A DNA stretch of 64,000 nt from Amnibacterium kyonggiense (GCF_004364555.1 NZ_SOAM01000001.1:868001-932000); one strand, 5' to 3'. Positions 54,784 to 64,000 are shown, counted from the first letter of the stretch. Translations and numbers: made by a program. The notes: generated from the letters alone by a model not told the origin.

Positions 54784-55911
54784 TCAGCCCAGGCGGTCCA
54801 CCACGAACTCGATCGACGCGATCAGGGCCTCCACGTCCGACGGCTCGACCGACGCGAACGTGCCGATGCGCAGCTGGTTGCGGCCGAGCTTCCGGTACGG
54901 CTCCGTGTCGACGATCCCGTTCGCGCGCAGCGCCCGGGCCACGTCGGCCGCGTCCACCCCGTCGAAGTCGATCGTCACGACGACGGGGGAGCGGTCCTCC
55001 GGCGCCGCGACGAACGGCGTCGCGTACGCGACGCGCTCCGCCCAGTCGTAGAGGAGCGACGAGGAGGCCGCCGTGCGCCCCGACGCCCACGGCAGGCCGC
55101 CCTGGTCGTTCATCCACCGCAGCTGCGACTCGAGCAGCACGAGCGTGGCGAGCGCCGGGGTGTTCAGCGTCTGGTCGAGGCGGGAGTTCTCCACCGCCGC
55201 CTGCAGCGACAGGAACTCGGGGATGTACCGATCCGAGGCGGCGATGCGACCGATGCGCTCGATCGCCGCGGGCGACGCGAGCGCCAGCCAGAGCCCGCCG
55301 TCGGAGCCGAGGTTCTTCTGCGGCGCGAAGTAGTAGACGTCCGCCTCGGCCGCGTCGAACGCGATCCCGCCCGCAGCGCTGGTCGCGTCGATCACCGTGA
55401 GCGCCCCCGGCGCCGCCACCCGCCGGACCGGAGCGGCCACGCCCGTGGAGGTCTCGTTGTGCGGCCAGGCGTACACGTCCGCGTCGTCGACGACGGGCAC
55501 CTCGGCTCGACCGCCGGCGGGCGCCTCCGTCACCGCGGGGGCGGTCAGCCAGGGCGCCTTCGCCGCCTTGGCGAACTTCGCCCCGAACTCGCCCCACGCG
55601 CCGTGCGCGCTGCGCCGCTCGACGAGGCCGAACGCGGCGGCGTCCCAGAACGCGGTCGATCCGCCGTTGCCGAGCAGCACCTCGTAGCCCTCGGGCGCGC
55701 CGAGGAGGGCGGCGACCTGCTCGCGCACCGAGCCGACGAGCGCCTTGACGGGCTTCTGGCGGTGGGACGTGCCGAGCAGCGCGCGCGACGCGGCGACGAG
55801 GTCGTCGACCTGGGCGCTCCGGACGCGGGACGGCCCGCACCCGAAGCGGCCGTCGGCGGGCAGCAGCGTCGCCGGGATCTGGATGGTCTGCGCGAGGTCC
55901 GTCACGGGCAC
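54784..55911 (-). CDS. serC: Phosphoserine aminotransferase
   Basis: A 375-residue class V aminotransferase of the actinobacterial SerC type. The PLP Lys is in [16 protein letters not shown] near residue 197; the substrate region [16 protein letters not shown] is at residues 23-38. It makes phosphoserine for serine and, in some relatives, pyridoxine synthesis. Convergent with the DUF3027 gene and divergent from the DtxR-type gene. Confidence 0.92.
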   Translation of the reverse strand: MPVTDLAQTIQIPATLLPADGRFGCGPSRVRSAQVDDLVAASRALLGTSHRQKPVKALVGSVREQVAALLGAPEGYEVLLGNGGSTAFWDAAAFGLVERRSAHGAWGEFGAKFAKAAKAPWLTAPAVTEAPAGGRAEVPVVDDADVYAWPHNETSTGVAAPVRRVAAPGALTVIDATSAAGGIAFDAAEADVYYFAPQKNLGSDGGLWLALASPAAIERIGRIAASDRYIPEFLSLQAAVENSRLDQTLNTPALATLVLLESQLRWMNDQGGLPWASGRTAASSSLLYDWAERVAYATPFVAAPEDRSPVVVTIDFDGVDAADVARALRANGIVDTEPYRKLGRNQLRIGTFASVEPSDVEALIASIEFVVDRLG

Positions 55912-55999
55912 AGAAGCCTATTCCCGCGGGGCTGCGCAGGTCGCGGCGGCGTCGTCGGGCCCCCGTACACTGAGCACCCGGTTCGGAAGGAGCGCTGCG

Positions 56000-56692
56000 G
56001 TGACGGATCTCGTCGACACCACCGAGATGTACCTGCGCACCATCCTCGATCTCGAGGAGGAGGCGATCGTCCCGCTGCGCGCACGGATCTCCGAACGCCT
56101 CGGTCACTCCGGGCCCACCGTCTCGCAGACGATCGCGCGCATGGAGCGGGACGGCCTGGTGGTCGTCACCGGCGACCGGCACCTCGAGCTGACGACCGCC
56201 GGCCGCACCAAGGCTGTGCACGTGCTCCGCAAGCACCGGCTCGCGGAGCGGCTGCTCAGCGACGTCATCGGGCTCGACTGGGAGTTCGTGCACGACGAGG
56301 CGTGCCGCTGGGAGCACGTGATGAGCGAGCAGGTGGAGGAGCGGCTCGTCGAGATGCTCGGGCACCCCACCGAGTCGCCCTACGGCAACCCGATCCCGCC
56401 GCTCGACGACCTGAGCGCGTCGCCCTCGGTCCGCTTCCTCGAGGGCGTCGTGTCGCTGGTGCCGCACGTCCGGGCCCACGGCGGTCCGGTCGCGGTGACG
56501 ATCCGCCGGCTCGGCGAGCCCGCGCAATTCGACCCGGAGCTGCTCGGCGAGCTCAAGGCGACCGGCGTGCTGCCCGGCGCGACGGCCATCGCCTCGACCA
56601 CGCCGCGCGGCGTGCGGCTCGAGGTCGACGGCTACGAGGACGCGCTCGAGCTGCCCGCCGAGGTCGCGGTCCACGTCTTCGTCGCCCGCTGA
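56000..56692 (+). CDS. ideR: Iron-dependent repressor of the DtxR/IdeR family
   Basis: A 230-residue repressor. Winged helix: [20 protein letters not shown]. Metal ligands are visible: the His and Glu in [12 protein letters not shown], and His, Cys, Glu, His in [16 protein letters not shown]. The C-terminal SH3-like domain ends in [10 protein letters not shown]. The Cys favours an IdeR-type iron sensor over a manganese sensor. GTG 56000 has GGAAGGAG seven bases upstream; TACACT at 55966 is a possible -10. Confidence 0.88.
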   Translation: MTDLVDTTEMYLRTILDLEEEAIVPLRARISERLGHSGPTVSQTIARMERDGLVVVTGDRHLELTTAGRTKAVHVLRKHRLAERLLSDVIGLDWEFVHDEACRWEHVMSEQVEERLVEMLGHPTESPYGNPIPPLDDLSASPSVRFLEGVVSLVPHVRAHGGPVAVTIRRLGEPAQFDPELLGELKATGVLPGATAIASTTPRGVRLEVDGYEDALELPAEVAVHVFVAR

Positions 56693-56903
56693 CGTCCTCG
56701 AAGCCGCGCTGATCGCGGCGCCGGACCGTTCGGCCCCCGATCGGGGGACGGGCTGCACGCGATCGTCCCGCGGGTGCACGAATCCTTCGATCGCATGTCG
56801 AAGGTTTCCGCGCGTCGCGCCGAGCGGATCGTGAGCGTCTCGTTACGTTGTTCCTGGTTTCGGGGGCACGGCGCCTGCCGGACGGGTCGCGCAGGGGGTG
56901 CAC

Positions 56904-57710
56904 GTGGGTGGAACAGCGGGTCTCGACGGGTCACGGACGTCCCGTCGCGGGACCGGCCGGGGGACGCCCTCGAGCGACCGGATCGACGCCCGCCGCGGTC
57001 GTCGAACGGCGATGCCCGCTGCCCCGGCCGCTTCGGCAGGGCCCGCGCCGCGCCGCGCGAAGTCGAAGGTCGTGCTCTCCGCCCTCGTCATGACCTTCGC
57101 CGCCGGACTGGTGGCGACCATCGCGCTGCCCTCCTACGCGGTGAACCCGGCGCAGCAGCAGAGCAGCGTCGCCGGTCGCGCCGTGACCAAGACCGGCCAG
57201 CAGCAGTACCGGGCGAGCGAGGACCTCGCCGCGGTGAAGATCAGCCGCGACAAGTTCGAGGCGACGTCGTCCGCCACGCTGCTCCGCCAGCAGTACGCCA
57301 CCCAGTTCGCGTCCTACTCGGGCCCGAGCGCCGCGGACTTCCTCAAGAACCCGGCGCACCCGCCGTTCAGCCTCGACGCGGTCTTCAACACCGCGCTGCA
57401 GTACCGCGGCGTCCCGTACGTCTTCGGCGGCGCGGACCCGAGCGGGTTCGACTGCTCCGGCTTCATCATGTTCGTCTACGCCCAGTACGGCGTGAGCCTG
57501 CCGCACTCCGTGCACGCCCAGGACGGGATCGGCACGCCGATCTCGCAGGCCGACGCGCAGCCCGGCGACGTGGTCATCTTCAACGACGACTCGCACGACG
57601 GCTTCTACGCCGGCAACGGGATGATCCTCCACGCGCCCTACCCGGGCGCGAAGGTGCGCGTCCAGAAACTGTGGACCACGGCTGTGCACTTCGAGCGCTT
57701 CGGGATCTGA
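56904..57710 (+). CDS. Secreted NlpC/P60 peptidoglycan hydrolase
   Basis: A 268-residue protein. A long basic N-terminus and a hydrophobic signal near residues 55-78 (VVLSALVMTFAAGLVATIAL) lead to a helical linker. The C-terminal NlpC/P60 domain has catalytic Cys in PSGFDCSGFIMFVY, His in NDDSHDGFYAG and ILHAP. It probably cuts stem peptides in the wall. GTG 56904 follows AGGGGG; GTG 56898 is also possible. Confidence 0.85.
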   Translation: MGGTAGLDGSRTSRRGTGRGTPSSDRIDARRGRRTAMPAAPAASAGPAPRRAKSKVVLSALVMTFAAGLVATIALPSYAVNPAQQQSSVAGRAVTKTGQQQYRASEDLAAVKISRDKFEATSSATLLRQQYATQFASYSGPSAADFLKNPAHPPFSLDAVFNTALQYRGVPYVFGGADPSGFDCSGFIMFVYAQYGVSLPHSVHAQDGIGTPISQADAQPGDVVIFNDDSHDGFYAGNGMILHAPYPGAKVRVQKLWTTAVHFERFGI

Positions 57711-58089
57711 GACAGCCTTCCTGCCCGGCGACTGTGAACGTCGCGTTACGAGCCGGTTCCGGTTCCGCTCCCGCGCACGCGCCGTCGGCGGCGTCCCTTA
57801 GCCTGGCGCTCGAGACTCCGGCGGAGGGATCGAGTGATGAGCGAGCGCAGGTGCGGACGGTCCACGTCCGTCGTCCTGCTCGGGGCCCGTCACCGCAGCG
57901 TCGATCAGCATCAGCGCGCCATACCGTCAGCGGAGCGTGAAGAACGAGGTGTCGTCCATCGGACGGCGCCTTTTCTCGTCCTGGGGCGCCCGGCGCCCGA
58001 GGGGCGCTCCGGGATCCTCGGCGTCCGCCGCGGGTCCGGGTCGGGTCGAACCCCCGCAAGCCGTGCGGGCCGCTTCGAGAGGAACCCTC
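57711..58089. other. 380-bp gap before the HNH gene
   Basis: No convincing gene. An ATG at 57837 has GGAGGGA seven bases upstream and opens a basic reading that runs into the HNH gene; its composition suggests chance. A -10-like TTAGCCT is at 57799. Confidence 0.4.
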
Positions 58090-58587
58090 ATGCGCACCCT
58101 CGTGCTGAACGCCGGATACGAGCCGCTCGCGGTCGTGTCCTTCAAACGGGCCCTGGTGCTCGTGCTGAACGGGAAGGCGACGGTCGTCTCGGCCGATGAG
58201 AGCCATCCCGTGTTCGCGACCTCCGGGTCCTGGGACCGGCCGAGCGTCATCATCCTGACGCGGTACGTTCGGATGCCGGGGCAGCGACGCGTGCCGGTCA
58301 CGCGTCGCGGGGTGCTGCGGCGGGACGAGTTCCGCTGCTGCTACTGCGGCAAGGGCGCGACGACCATCGACCACGTGCTGCCCCGCTCGCGCGGCGGTGC
58401 GGACAGCTGGGAGAACCTGGCCGCCTGCTGCCTCGCGTGCAACAACACGAAGGGCGATCGCACGCCCGCAGAGATGGGATGGACGTTGAGGACGACGCCG
58501 AGGGTGCCGCACGGTACGAGCTGGCTGGTGCGGGGCGTGGAGCGGCCGCAGGCCGACTGGCACGCGTACCTGGCGACCGCAGCGTGA
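58090..58587 (+). CDS. HNH endonuclease family protein
   Basis: A 165-residue protein, MRTLVLNAGYEPLAVVSFKR, with a C-terminal HNH zinc centre: FRCCYCGKGATTIDHVLPRSRGG and CCLACNNTKGDRTP. This compact type is conserved on actinobacterial chromosomes and is probably a housekeeping nuclease and not a phage remnant. GAGAGGA precedes the ATG. Its stop overlaps the nucleoside hydrolase start (GTGA). Confidence 0.88.
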   Translation: MRTLVLNAGYEPLAVVSFKRALVLVLNGKATVVSADESHPVFATSGSWDRPSVIILTRYVRMPGQRRVPVTRRGVLRRDEFRCCYCGKGATTIDHVLPRSRGGADSWENLAACCLACNNTKGDRTPAEMGWTLRTTPRVPHGTSWLVRGVERPQADWHAYLATAA

Positions 58588-59531
58588 GCGGGGCGCCGTG
58601 GTACCTCGACTGCGACACGGGCATCGATGACGCCCTGACGCTCGGGCTGCTCGTCGCCGAGGGCGCGGACCTCAAGGGGATCGGCAGCGTCAGCGGCAAC
58701 CTGTCGGCCGCCGGCGGCGCGCGGAACACGCTCGACCTCATGGCGCTGATGGGGCGTCCGGACGTGCCGGTCGCGGTCGGGGCGCACGACCCGCTCGACG
58801 ACGTCTTCCACGGCGTCGCGGACTTCGTGCACGGCGCCAACGGGATCGGCGGCGTCGAGCTGCCGCACGTGGGGGAGCCGGTCGCCGAGTCGGCGGCGGA
58901 GATGCTGGTCCGGCTCGCGCACGAGCACCCCGGCGCGCTCCGCGTGCTCGCGATCGGACCCCTCACCAACCTGGCGCTCGCGCTCCGGCTCGACCCGGAC
59001 CTGCCGTCGCTCGTGGCGGACGTCGTGATCATGGGCGGCGCCGCGCAGGTGCCCGGCAACGTCAGCGCGGTGGCCGAGGCGAACATCTGGAACGACCCGA
59101 TCGCGGCGCAGGCCGTGTTCGACGCGGCCTGGCCGGTCACCATGGTCGGGCTCGACGTCACGATGCTCGCCCGCTTCGAGGAGACGCACCGCGTGGACCT
59201 GGCGTCCAGCGGTGCGAGCGGCGCGGCGCTGGCGGCCATGCTCGGCGTGTACTTCGAGTACTACACGCCCGTCCTCGGACGGCCGTCGTGCGCGCTCCAC
59301 GACCCGCTGGCGGCGGCGATCGCGCTCGGCACCGTCGTCCCGACCTCCGCCCCCGTGGTGCCGATCGAGGTGGACACCACCGGCGGACCCGGCCACGGTC
59401 AGACGCTGGTGGACCTCCGGAGCCGCTTCATCGGGTACCCGCCGCAGCCGGGCCTTCGCCACCGCGTGGTGCTCGAGGTGCCGGAGGGGTTCGGGGACGC
59501 GCTCCTGGAAGCGCTCAGCCGCCTGCCCTGA
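58584..59531 (+). CDS. Ribonucleoside hydrolase (IUNH family)
   Basis: A 315-residue enzyme. The calcium-binding DCDTGIDDALTLGL motif is at residues 9-22, with GPLTNLALAL, VIMGGAA, EANIWNDPIAAQAV and the catalytic-region His in CALHDPLAAA. It splits ribonucleosides into base and ribose for salvage. GTG 58584 overlaps the HNH stop. Convergent with the GAF protein gene. Confidence 0.9.
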   Translation: MSGAPWYLDCDTGIDDALTLGLLVAEGADLKGIGSVSGNLSAAGGARNTLDLMALMGRPDVPVAVGAHDPLDDVFHGVADFVHGANGIGGVELPHVGEPVAESAAEMLVRLAHEHPGALRVLAIGPLTNLALALRLDPDLPSLVADVVIMGGAAQVPGNVSAVAEANIWNDPIAAQAVFDAAWPVTMVGLDVTMLARFEETHRVDLASSGASGAALAAMLGVYFEYYTPVLGRPSCALHDPLAAAIALGTVVPTSAPVVPIEVDTTGGPGHGQTLVDLRSRFIGYPPQPGLRHRVVLEVPEGFGDALLEALSRLP

Positions 59532-59534
59532 GGG

Positions 59535-60590
59535 TCAGGCGGCGAGCAGCGTCCACAGGCGGCGCTGCGCGTCGAGCGCGAGGTCGCGCAGCTCGACGAG
59601 GTCCTCGTCGGACACCGTCCGCACCGCCGAGTCGAAGACGCAGAGCGCGCCGAACGGGGCGCCGTCCGGTCCAGTGATGCGGTACCCGGCGTAGAAGCGG
59701 ACGTCGCCGCTGCGCACCTCGGGCAGCCGGCTGAAGCGCGTGTCGAGGCGCGCGTCGCCCATGATCAGTCCGCCGTAGAGGCGCATCACCCGGTTGCAGA
59801 CCGTCTTGCCCCGGGGCAGCTCGTCCGCGACGTTGCCGCTGCGGGCGAAGTAGCGGGTGGTCTCGTCGTCGATGATGCTCATCGCCGCGGACGGGGTGCG
59901 GTAGCTCGACCGCGCCGCTTCGACGACGTCCTGGAAGGTCTCCGCCCAGTCGATGTAGCGCCGTCCCACACCGCGCACGACGTCGACGCGATCGAGCTCG
60001 TCGAACGGGTCGTCCGCAATGCTGCGCACCAGCGGGTCGATCAGCGCGTCCGCCGCAGCGTCCGCGACGGCCTCCGTCCAGCGTCGGGCCCGCTCGGCGG
60101 CGGTCGCGCCCGGAGCGATGTCGAGCCGGATCACGCGGATCAGGGGGCTGATCGCTGCGCGGAGGCGGTCCGCGAAGCGGTCGAGGTCCTGCTCGACGCG
60201 CGAAGCGGACCTCGTCGCGGTCACGGCGACGACGACCGCGGCGCCCACGGTCATCCGCTGCTCGAGGTCGTCGAGGAGCGTCCGCATGCGGTCGACGGCT
60301 TCGTCGAGGTGCCGTGTCGGCTCGACCGCGAGGACGACCACGTCCTGTCGGCGCAGATCCCGGTCCGGGAGGAGCCCGGCGCCCTCGGACTCGGCCAGCG
60401 GGTCGCCGCCGGTCACCTCGACGTCGACGCCGTGCCCGGTCCGGTCCGCGAGCCGGCGGGCGAACGCGTCCACCACGGCGGCCCGCTCCCCGTCGGCGAC
60501 GGGGCCGCGGCCCAGGACGAGCGCGCGGTAGGGGGTCGGGCCGGAAGCCGAGGCGAAGTCGTGCACCGGCGAGGAGGGGAGGGCGGTCAC
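59535..60590 (-). CDS. GAF-domain protein with SGNH-like N-terminal part
   Basis: A 351-residue soluble protein from GTG 60590. Residues 10-160 (YRALVLGRGPVADGERAAVV and VVVLAVEPTRHLDEAVDRM) look like a flavodoxin/SGNH-type alpha-beta fold without a clear catalytic triad. Residues 190-345 are a GAF-type sensor domain (AAMSIIDDETTRYFARSG and FGALCVFDS). No output domain is present. Probably a cytoplasmic sensor of unknown ligand. Confidence 0.7.
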   Translation of the reverse strand: MTALPSSPVHDFASASGPTPYRALVLGRGPVADGERAAVVDAFARRLADRTGHGVDVEVTGGDPLAESEGAGLLPDRDLRRQDVVVLAVEPTRHLDEAVDRMRTLLDDLEQRMTVGAAVVVAVTATRSASRVEQDLDRFADRLRAAISPLIRVIRLDIAPGATAAERARRWTEAVADAAADALIDPLVRSIADDPFDELDRVDVVRGVGRRYIDWAETFQDVVEAARSSYRTPSAAMSIIDDETTRYFARSGNVADELPRGKTVCNRVMRLYGGLIMGDARLDTRFSRLPEVRSGDVRFYAGYRITGPDGAPFGALCVFDSAVRTVSDEDLVELRDLALDAQRRLWTLLAA

Positions 60591-60884
60591 AGCGTTTCGC
60601 TTTCCGTCGGGGCGGCGTCGTCGGGAACTGGAGCTCGAGCGACGAGCGGCAGGCAGAGGCGCCCACCGGCGCCGTCGCCCGCCTCGGGGCGACCCCCGAG
60701 CTGGTGCCCACGACGGTAGGGCCGCACCATCTTCACCCGCTGACGCCACTCCAGGGGTGTTCCTGCCAGTCGTCTGAGTTGAGCACGCTCAACCACGCAA
60801 CGCGTGCACGGTCAGTACAGCGATCCGTGCAGGACCCCGCGAAGTGGGGCAGCGCCTGACCGGCGCCGCATCCGGCCGCGATGC
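60591..60884. other. 294-bp gap upstream of the GAF gene
   Basis: A leader for the GAF gene is expected here. No gene, strong hairpin or known motif was recognised. Confidence 0.4.
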
Positions 60885-61754
60885 TCAGCGCAGTCGTGCC
60901 GCGACCGCGCCCGCGTCGTCGATCCAGGCGTCGAGGTCGGGCTCCTCGGACCGCGACTGCAGCAGCACCGTGCCGGCGCCCGCCTCGAGGAACTCCCGGA
61001 CGACCGAGGCCACCTCGTCGTGGTCGCCCGTCGCCGCGACGCGGCGCTCTCCCTCGAATCCCCAGCGGTCGAACTCGGCCTCCATGTCGGTCGCCGCCGT
61101 GGGGCCGAAGCCGGCGTTCACGAACACGACGACCTCGTGCTCACCGTCCCGCCCGGCGGCATCCCGGCCGTCCCGGATGCGCTGGAGCGCGTCGCGGGTC
61201 ATCGCCGGGCTCGTGCCGGTGGTGAGGACCGTGCCGTCGGCGACCTCGCCGGTGAGGGCGAGCGTCTTCGGCCCCTCTCCGGCGGCGAGGACGGGGACCC
61301 GTCCCTGCGGGGGCCACGACAGCCGGACGCGATCGAGGTGCACGTAGCGGCCGTCGACCGACACCTCCTCGCCCGCGAGGAGCGCGCGCAGCGCCGGGAC
61401 GTACTCGCGCATGAGCGTGAGCGGGGAGGCGACGCGGCGGCCCACCTGGCCCATCCAGTCGAGCACACCGTGCCCGACGCCGAAGCGGGCCCGGCCGGGG
61501 AACAGCCGGTCGATCGTCGCGAGCTCCATCGCGGTGATCGCGACGTTGCGGAGGGGCATCGGCAGGATGCCGACGCCGATCCGGAGCCGCTCCGTCGCCG
61601 CGAGCGCCGCGACCAGGGCGGCGATGCCGCTCTCCCGGAAGCAGTCCTCGAAGACCCACAGCTCCTCGATGCCCGCCGCCTCCGCACGCTGCGCGACTCC
61701 GCGCAGCCGCTCGGGCGGGAAGCTGGGCTGGAAGATGATGCCGAGGGATGCCAC
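60885..61754 (-). CDS. LLM-class flavin-dependent oxidoreductase
   Basis: A 289-residue TIM-barrel oxidoreductase of the luciferase-like monooxygenase family, probably F420-dependent. It opens VASLGIIFQPSFPPERLRGV and has ELWVFEDCFRESGIAALVAAL, RIGVGILPMPLRNVAITAME and FGVGHGVLDWMGQVG. GTG 61754 chosen. Substrate unknown. Divergent from the small membrane protein gene. Confidence 0.85.
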   Translation of the reverse strand: MASLGIIFQPSFPPERLRGVAQRAEAAGIEELWVFEDCFRESGIAALVAALAATERLRIGVGILPMPLRNVAITAMELATIDRLFPGRARFGVGHGVLDWMGQVGRRVASPLTLMREYVPALRALLAGEEVSVDGRYVHLDRVRLSWPPQGRVPVLAAGEGPKTLALTGEVADGTVLTTGTSPAMTRDALQRIRDGRDAAGRDGEHEVVVFVNAGFGPTAATDMEAEFDRWGFEGERRVAATGDHDEVASVVREFLEAGAGTVLLQSRSEEPDLDAWIDDAGAVAARLR

Positions 61755-61811
61755 GGGGCCAGTCTGCGCGACCGCGCCGACGCCGCGCGAGACGCGCGTA
61801 CCCTCCCGCGC

Positions 61812-62039
61812 ATGCGCGGTGCACCCTGGGAGGGCCTCTTCTACGGCTTCGCCGTCGAGGTCGTCGTCGGGGTGGGGTCCTTCGCCTACGCCCTGCAGAC
61901 GCCGGACTTCCTCTCCCGGGCCGTCGCCTGGGCGGTCTTCGGTCTCGTCGTGGTGCTCGGCGCTCGCACGCTGCGCCTCGCCGGCCGGCAGCAGGAGCCG
62001 CCGGAGCGTCCCGTCGGGCGCTGGTGGTTCGGCGGCTGA
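61812..62039 (+). CDS. Small two-helix membrane protein
   Basis: A 75-residue protein, MRGAPWEGLFYGFAVEVVVG, with two hydrophobic helices (about residues 9-28 and 36-55) and a polar tail rich in Arg and Pro. Short relative to the YrdB/DUF2568 proteins it faintly resembles. It runs into the 3' end of the XRE gene. Confidence 0.5.
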   Translation: MRGAPWEGLFYGFAVEVVVGVGSFAYALQTPDFLSRAVAWAVFGLVVVLGARTLRLAGRQQEPPERPVGRWWFGG

Positions 62040-62041
62040 GA

Positions 62042-62872
62042 TCAGCCGATCGGCTGCAGCCCCGCGACCCGCAGCAGGTCGAGACGGGACGCGTCCTCCG
62101 AGTCGGGTGCGACCGTGTAGACGACGATCCGCAGGTCGCTGCCTGGCGCGGTCAGGACGTCGCAGTCCACGGTGATCGGGCCGACCGCGGTGCCCGTCGC
62201 GGTCTTGCGGCTCGACCGGTGTCGGGCGACGTGCGCCTCGCCCCACCGCTGCTCGAACTCGGGCGACGTCGCGCGCAGCCGGCCGATGAGCGCGGCGAGG
62301 CGCGGATCCGCGGGGTAGCGACCTGACGCCTCCCGGAGGTCGGCCGCGAGATCGCTCGAGAACTCCGCGTGGTGCGCCGCGTCGAACTCGACGGTGCCGG
62401 GGTCGCCGGTGAAGTGCCGCCAGGCGACGTTGCGGTCGAGGCCCCGGCGCCCGCTCGGGTCGCCCGTCAGCGCCGCCCACAGCGGGTTCCAGTCGAGCAC
62501 GTCCCAGGCGGCGGACACGACCGCCATCGGGGTGTCCGCGAGTCGGTCCATGATCCGCTGGACGCCGGGCGGGATGTGCTGCGGCACCAGCCCCTCGGCC
62601 GGGACGGCCGCGCCGCCGACGCGGTAGAGGTGGTCGCGCTCGGCGTCCGTCAGGCGGAGCGCTCGCGCGAGGGCGCCGAGCAGCTGCGCGGACGGGTGGA
62701 GCGCCCGCCCCTGCTCCAGCCGGACGACGTACTCGACGCTCACCCCGGCGAGGGAGGCCAGCTCCTCCCGGCGGAGGCCCGGCGCGCGCCGTCCCGGGCC
62801 GGCGGGCAGGCCGACCTCCTCCGGTCGGACGCGGTCGCGCCACGCGCGCAGCACCTCGGCGAACTCCTCCAC
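62042..62872 (-). CDS. XRE-family regulator with MmyB-like ligand domain
   Basis: A 276-residue regulator. N-terminal helix-turn-helix: GLRREELASLAGVSVEYVVRLEQGR. The rest is the MmyB-type ligand-binding domain (WDVLDWNPLWAALTGD, then FTGDPGTVEFDAAHHAEF and HRSSRKTATGTAVGPITVD), thought to bind a small lipid-like ligand. Divergent from the SDR gene with 86 bp between; regulators of this type usually control the adjacent SDR. GTG 62872 used, upstream starts possible. Confidence 0.88.
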   Translation of the reverse strand: MEEFAEVLRAWRDRVRPEEVGLPAGPGRRAPGLRREELASLAGVSVEYVVRLEQGRALHPSAQLLGALARALRLTDAERDHLYRVGGAAVPAEGLVPQHIPPGVQRIMDRLADTPMAVVSAAWDVLDWNPLWAALTGDPSGRRGLDRNVAWRHFTGDPGTVEFDAAHHAEFSSDLAADLREASGRYPADPRLAALIGRLRATSPEFEQRWGEAHVARHRSSRKTATGTAVGPITVDCDVLTAPGSDLRIVVYTVAPDSEDASRLDLLRVAGLQPIG

Positions 62873-62958
62873 GCCTCCATCGTCCCGCGTCCGCGGCGGG
62901 CCAGGGTGGTACCGGTGGGGCATAGGGAGCGGACGAGGGCGCCGCGCACGCTGGAGGC

Positions 62959-63639
62959 ATGACCACGACACTCATCACCGGGGCGAACAAGGGCCTCGGC
63001 CTCGAGACCGTCCGCCGACTCCTCGAAGCGGGCCACACCGTGCACGCCGGCATGCGCGACCCGGCGGCGGGGGACGCCGCGCGGGCGCTCGGCGCTGACG
63101 TCGTCCGCCTGGATGTCACCGACCAGGCGTCGGTGGACGCCGCGATCGCGGGCCTCGACGAGCTCGACGTCCTCGTCAACAACGCCGGCATCATCGGCGG
63201 CGCCGGCTCGGTCGACGAGCTGGACGCCGAGGTGATGCTCCGCACGTTCGACACGAACGTGTTCGGGATCGTGCGGGTGACGCAGGCGGCCCTGCCGCTG
63301 CTGCACCGCTCCGCCGCGCCCGTGATCGTCAACGTGGCGTCGGGTGTGGGCTGGCCGCGGGCGCTCCGGGATCCCCGTCGCGACGAGTTCCCCGTGCACG
63401 CGGTGCCCTACGCGTCGTCGAAGGCGGCCGTGATCACGCTCACCGTGCAGTACGCGAAGGACCTGCCCGGCATGCGGGTGAACGCCTCGGATCCGGGCTA
63501 CACGGCGACCGACCTGAACGGGAACAGCGGGCACCAGACGGTCGCCGAGGGCACGGACGCGACCGTCGCGCTCGCGCTGCTCGGTCCCGACGGCCCGACC
63601 GGGGAGTTCCACGACCGGCACGGCCGCATCGAGTACTGA
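62959..63639 (+). CDS. Short-chain dehydrogenase/reductase
   Basis: A 226-residue classical SDR: cofactor motif TLITGANKGLGLE, NNAGIIGGAG, the Ser in NVASGVG and the YASSK active-site pair (Tyr, Lys) near residue 154. The residue pattern suggests NADP(H) use, not proven. Substrate unknown. Likely regulated by the divergent XRE gene. Confidence 0.9.
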   Translation: MTTTLITGANKGLGLETVRRLLEAGHTVHAGMRDPAAGDAARALGADVVRLDVTDQASVDAAIAGLDELDVLVNNAGIIGGAGSVDELDAEVMLRTFDTNVFGIVRVTQAALPLLHRSAAPVIVNVASGVGWPRALRDPRRDEFPVHAVPYASSKAAVITLTVQYAKDLPGMRVNASDPGYTATDLNGNSGHQTVAEGTDATVALALLGPDGPTGEFHDRHGRIEY

Positions 63640-63714
63640 GCCGGCACCCGTCGGCAGCAGCCGGCGGGTCCTTCTCCTCTGCTGCTCGAGCGCGACCGCC
63701 GGCACCCTCGTTCC

Positions 63715-64000
63715 GTGTCCGGATCCTCCGCGGAACGCGCGGCCGCGGCCGAGCGCGTCCTCCTCGTCGTCGGCGGGACGGAGGAGGTCGCAGCCGTCGC
63801 GGGATGGGCGGCGAAGCGCGCTGCCCGGCACCCGATGGCGGTGACGCTCGTCGGCATGCCGGACGGCGGTCGCACGGACGGTGCCGAGCGCGCGAGCGAC
63901 CTGCTGCATCAGCAGATGCCCTCGATCCCCGTCGCCGTCCGGCTGCCGCACGGTCCCGTGCGGGCGGCGCTCACGACGGCCGCCGCGGATCAGGACCTCG
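63715..64000 (+). CDS. UspA-like protein, cut by the window edge
   Basis: From GTG 63715 the frame runs open to the right edge (95 codons). It opens VSGSSAERAAAAERVLLVVG, then a USP-type strand-helix pattern, VTLVGMPDGG and PVRAALTTAAADQDL, matching the N-terminal half of a universal stress protein domain. The ATP-binding loop would lie beyond the window. The start is not backed by a clear ribosome-binding site. Confidence 0.6.
   Translation, partial: MSGSSAERAAAAERVLLVVGGTEEVAAVAGWAAKRAARHPMAVTLVGMPDGGRTDGAERASDLLHQQMPSIPVAVRLPHGPVRAALTTAAADQDL

Noticed and set aside
57837-58199. A 120-residue gene before the HNH gene
   Set aside because: It overlaps the well-supported HNH start by about 110 bp, has shadow-like Arg/Gly composition and matches no family, despite a good ribosome-binding site.

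Overview
The window is chromosomal DNA of a high-GC Actinobacterium, most likely in the Microbacteriaceae. Signs are GC-rich coding throughout, many GTG starts, ATGA/GTGA gene overlaps, a fused IspDF behind CarD, GlnR, SenX3-RegX3, an IdeR-type regulator, DUF3263/DUF3027/DUF4032 genes, LLM oxidoreductases and a groEL without groES under a CIRCE element. The genus is inference.

Bases 1-18564 are accessory DNA stacked against a tRNA-Lys(UUU) gene at 18492-18564. The leftmost 4.6 kb is less GC-rich and holds small unrelated modules: a leucine-rich-repeat protein, a Ser/Asp-rich peptide, a nucleotidyltransferase overlapping a shrunken GyrA-like protein, two lipoproteins and a small membrane protein. 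Copies of a 24-25 bp dyad, GTCTC-N3-TGC-AG-GCA-N3-GAGAC, lie at the module borders, which looks like a gene-cassette array. Next comes integrative element A (replication-relaxation protein plus tyrosine integrase, to 7103). Element B follows (7045-18526), bounded by 37-bp direct repeats copied from the tRNA-Lys 3' half. Both elements carry, upstream of the replication-relaxation gene, the same nested hairpin: a 25-bp outer stem and a covarying inner stem. Element B carries metal and arsenic genes: CmtR-type and ArsR-type regulators, two cation-diffusion-type transporters, an ArsR-ArsC fusion, ArsC, an aquaporin, two flavoproteins, a frameshifted ArsN/Pat-like acetyltransferase and an HNH protein. 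There is no ArsB or Acr3 pump.

From 18565 rightwards the window reads as core chromosome. It holds SigK-RskA; a phosphate block (pstSCAB, nudix/phosphatase, ppk, gpmA, phoU, senX3-regX3) with candidate 11-nt-period PHO boxes before pstS, ppk and senX3; glnR; a run with a 36-aa membrane protein, a nitrobindin-like protein, YgfZ and a FUSC-like protein; carD-ispDF-cysS-rlmB; a DUF4032 kinase-like protein with a sugar-type ABC ATPase; a DsbA-like thioredoxin; tRNA-Thr(UGU); msrB; DUF3263 and LytR_C proteins; cspA; CIRCE-groEL; an orphan WXG100 protein; a two-component system; a cold-shock/DUF3027 pair; serC; an IdeR/DtxR regulator; an NlpC/P60 hydrolase; an HNH nuclease with a nucleoside hydrolase; a GAF protein; an LLM oxidoreductase; an XRE regulator; an SDR; and the start of a UspA-like gene cut by the right edge. 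Strong hairpins sit between several convergent gene pairs. No rRNA, CRISPR array or complete insertion sequence was seen.
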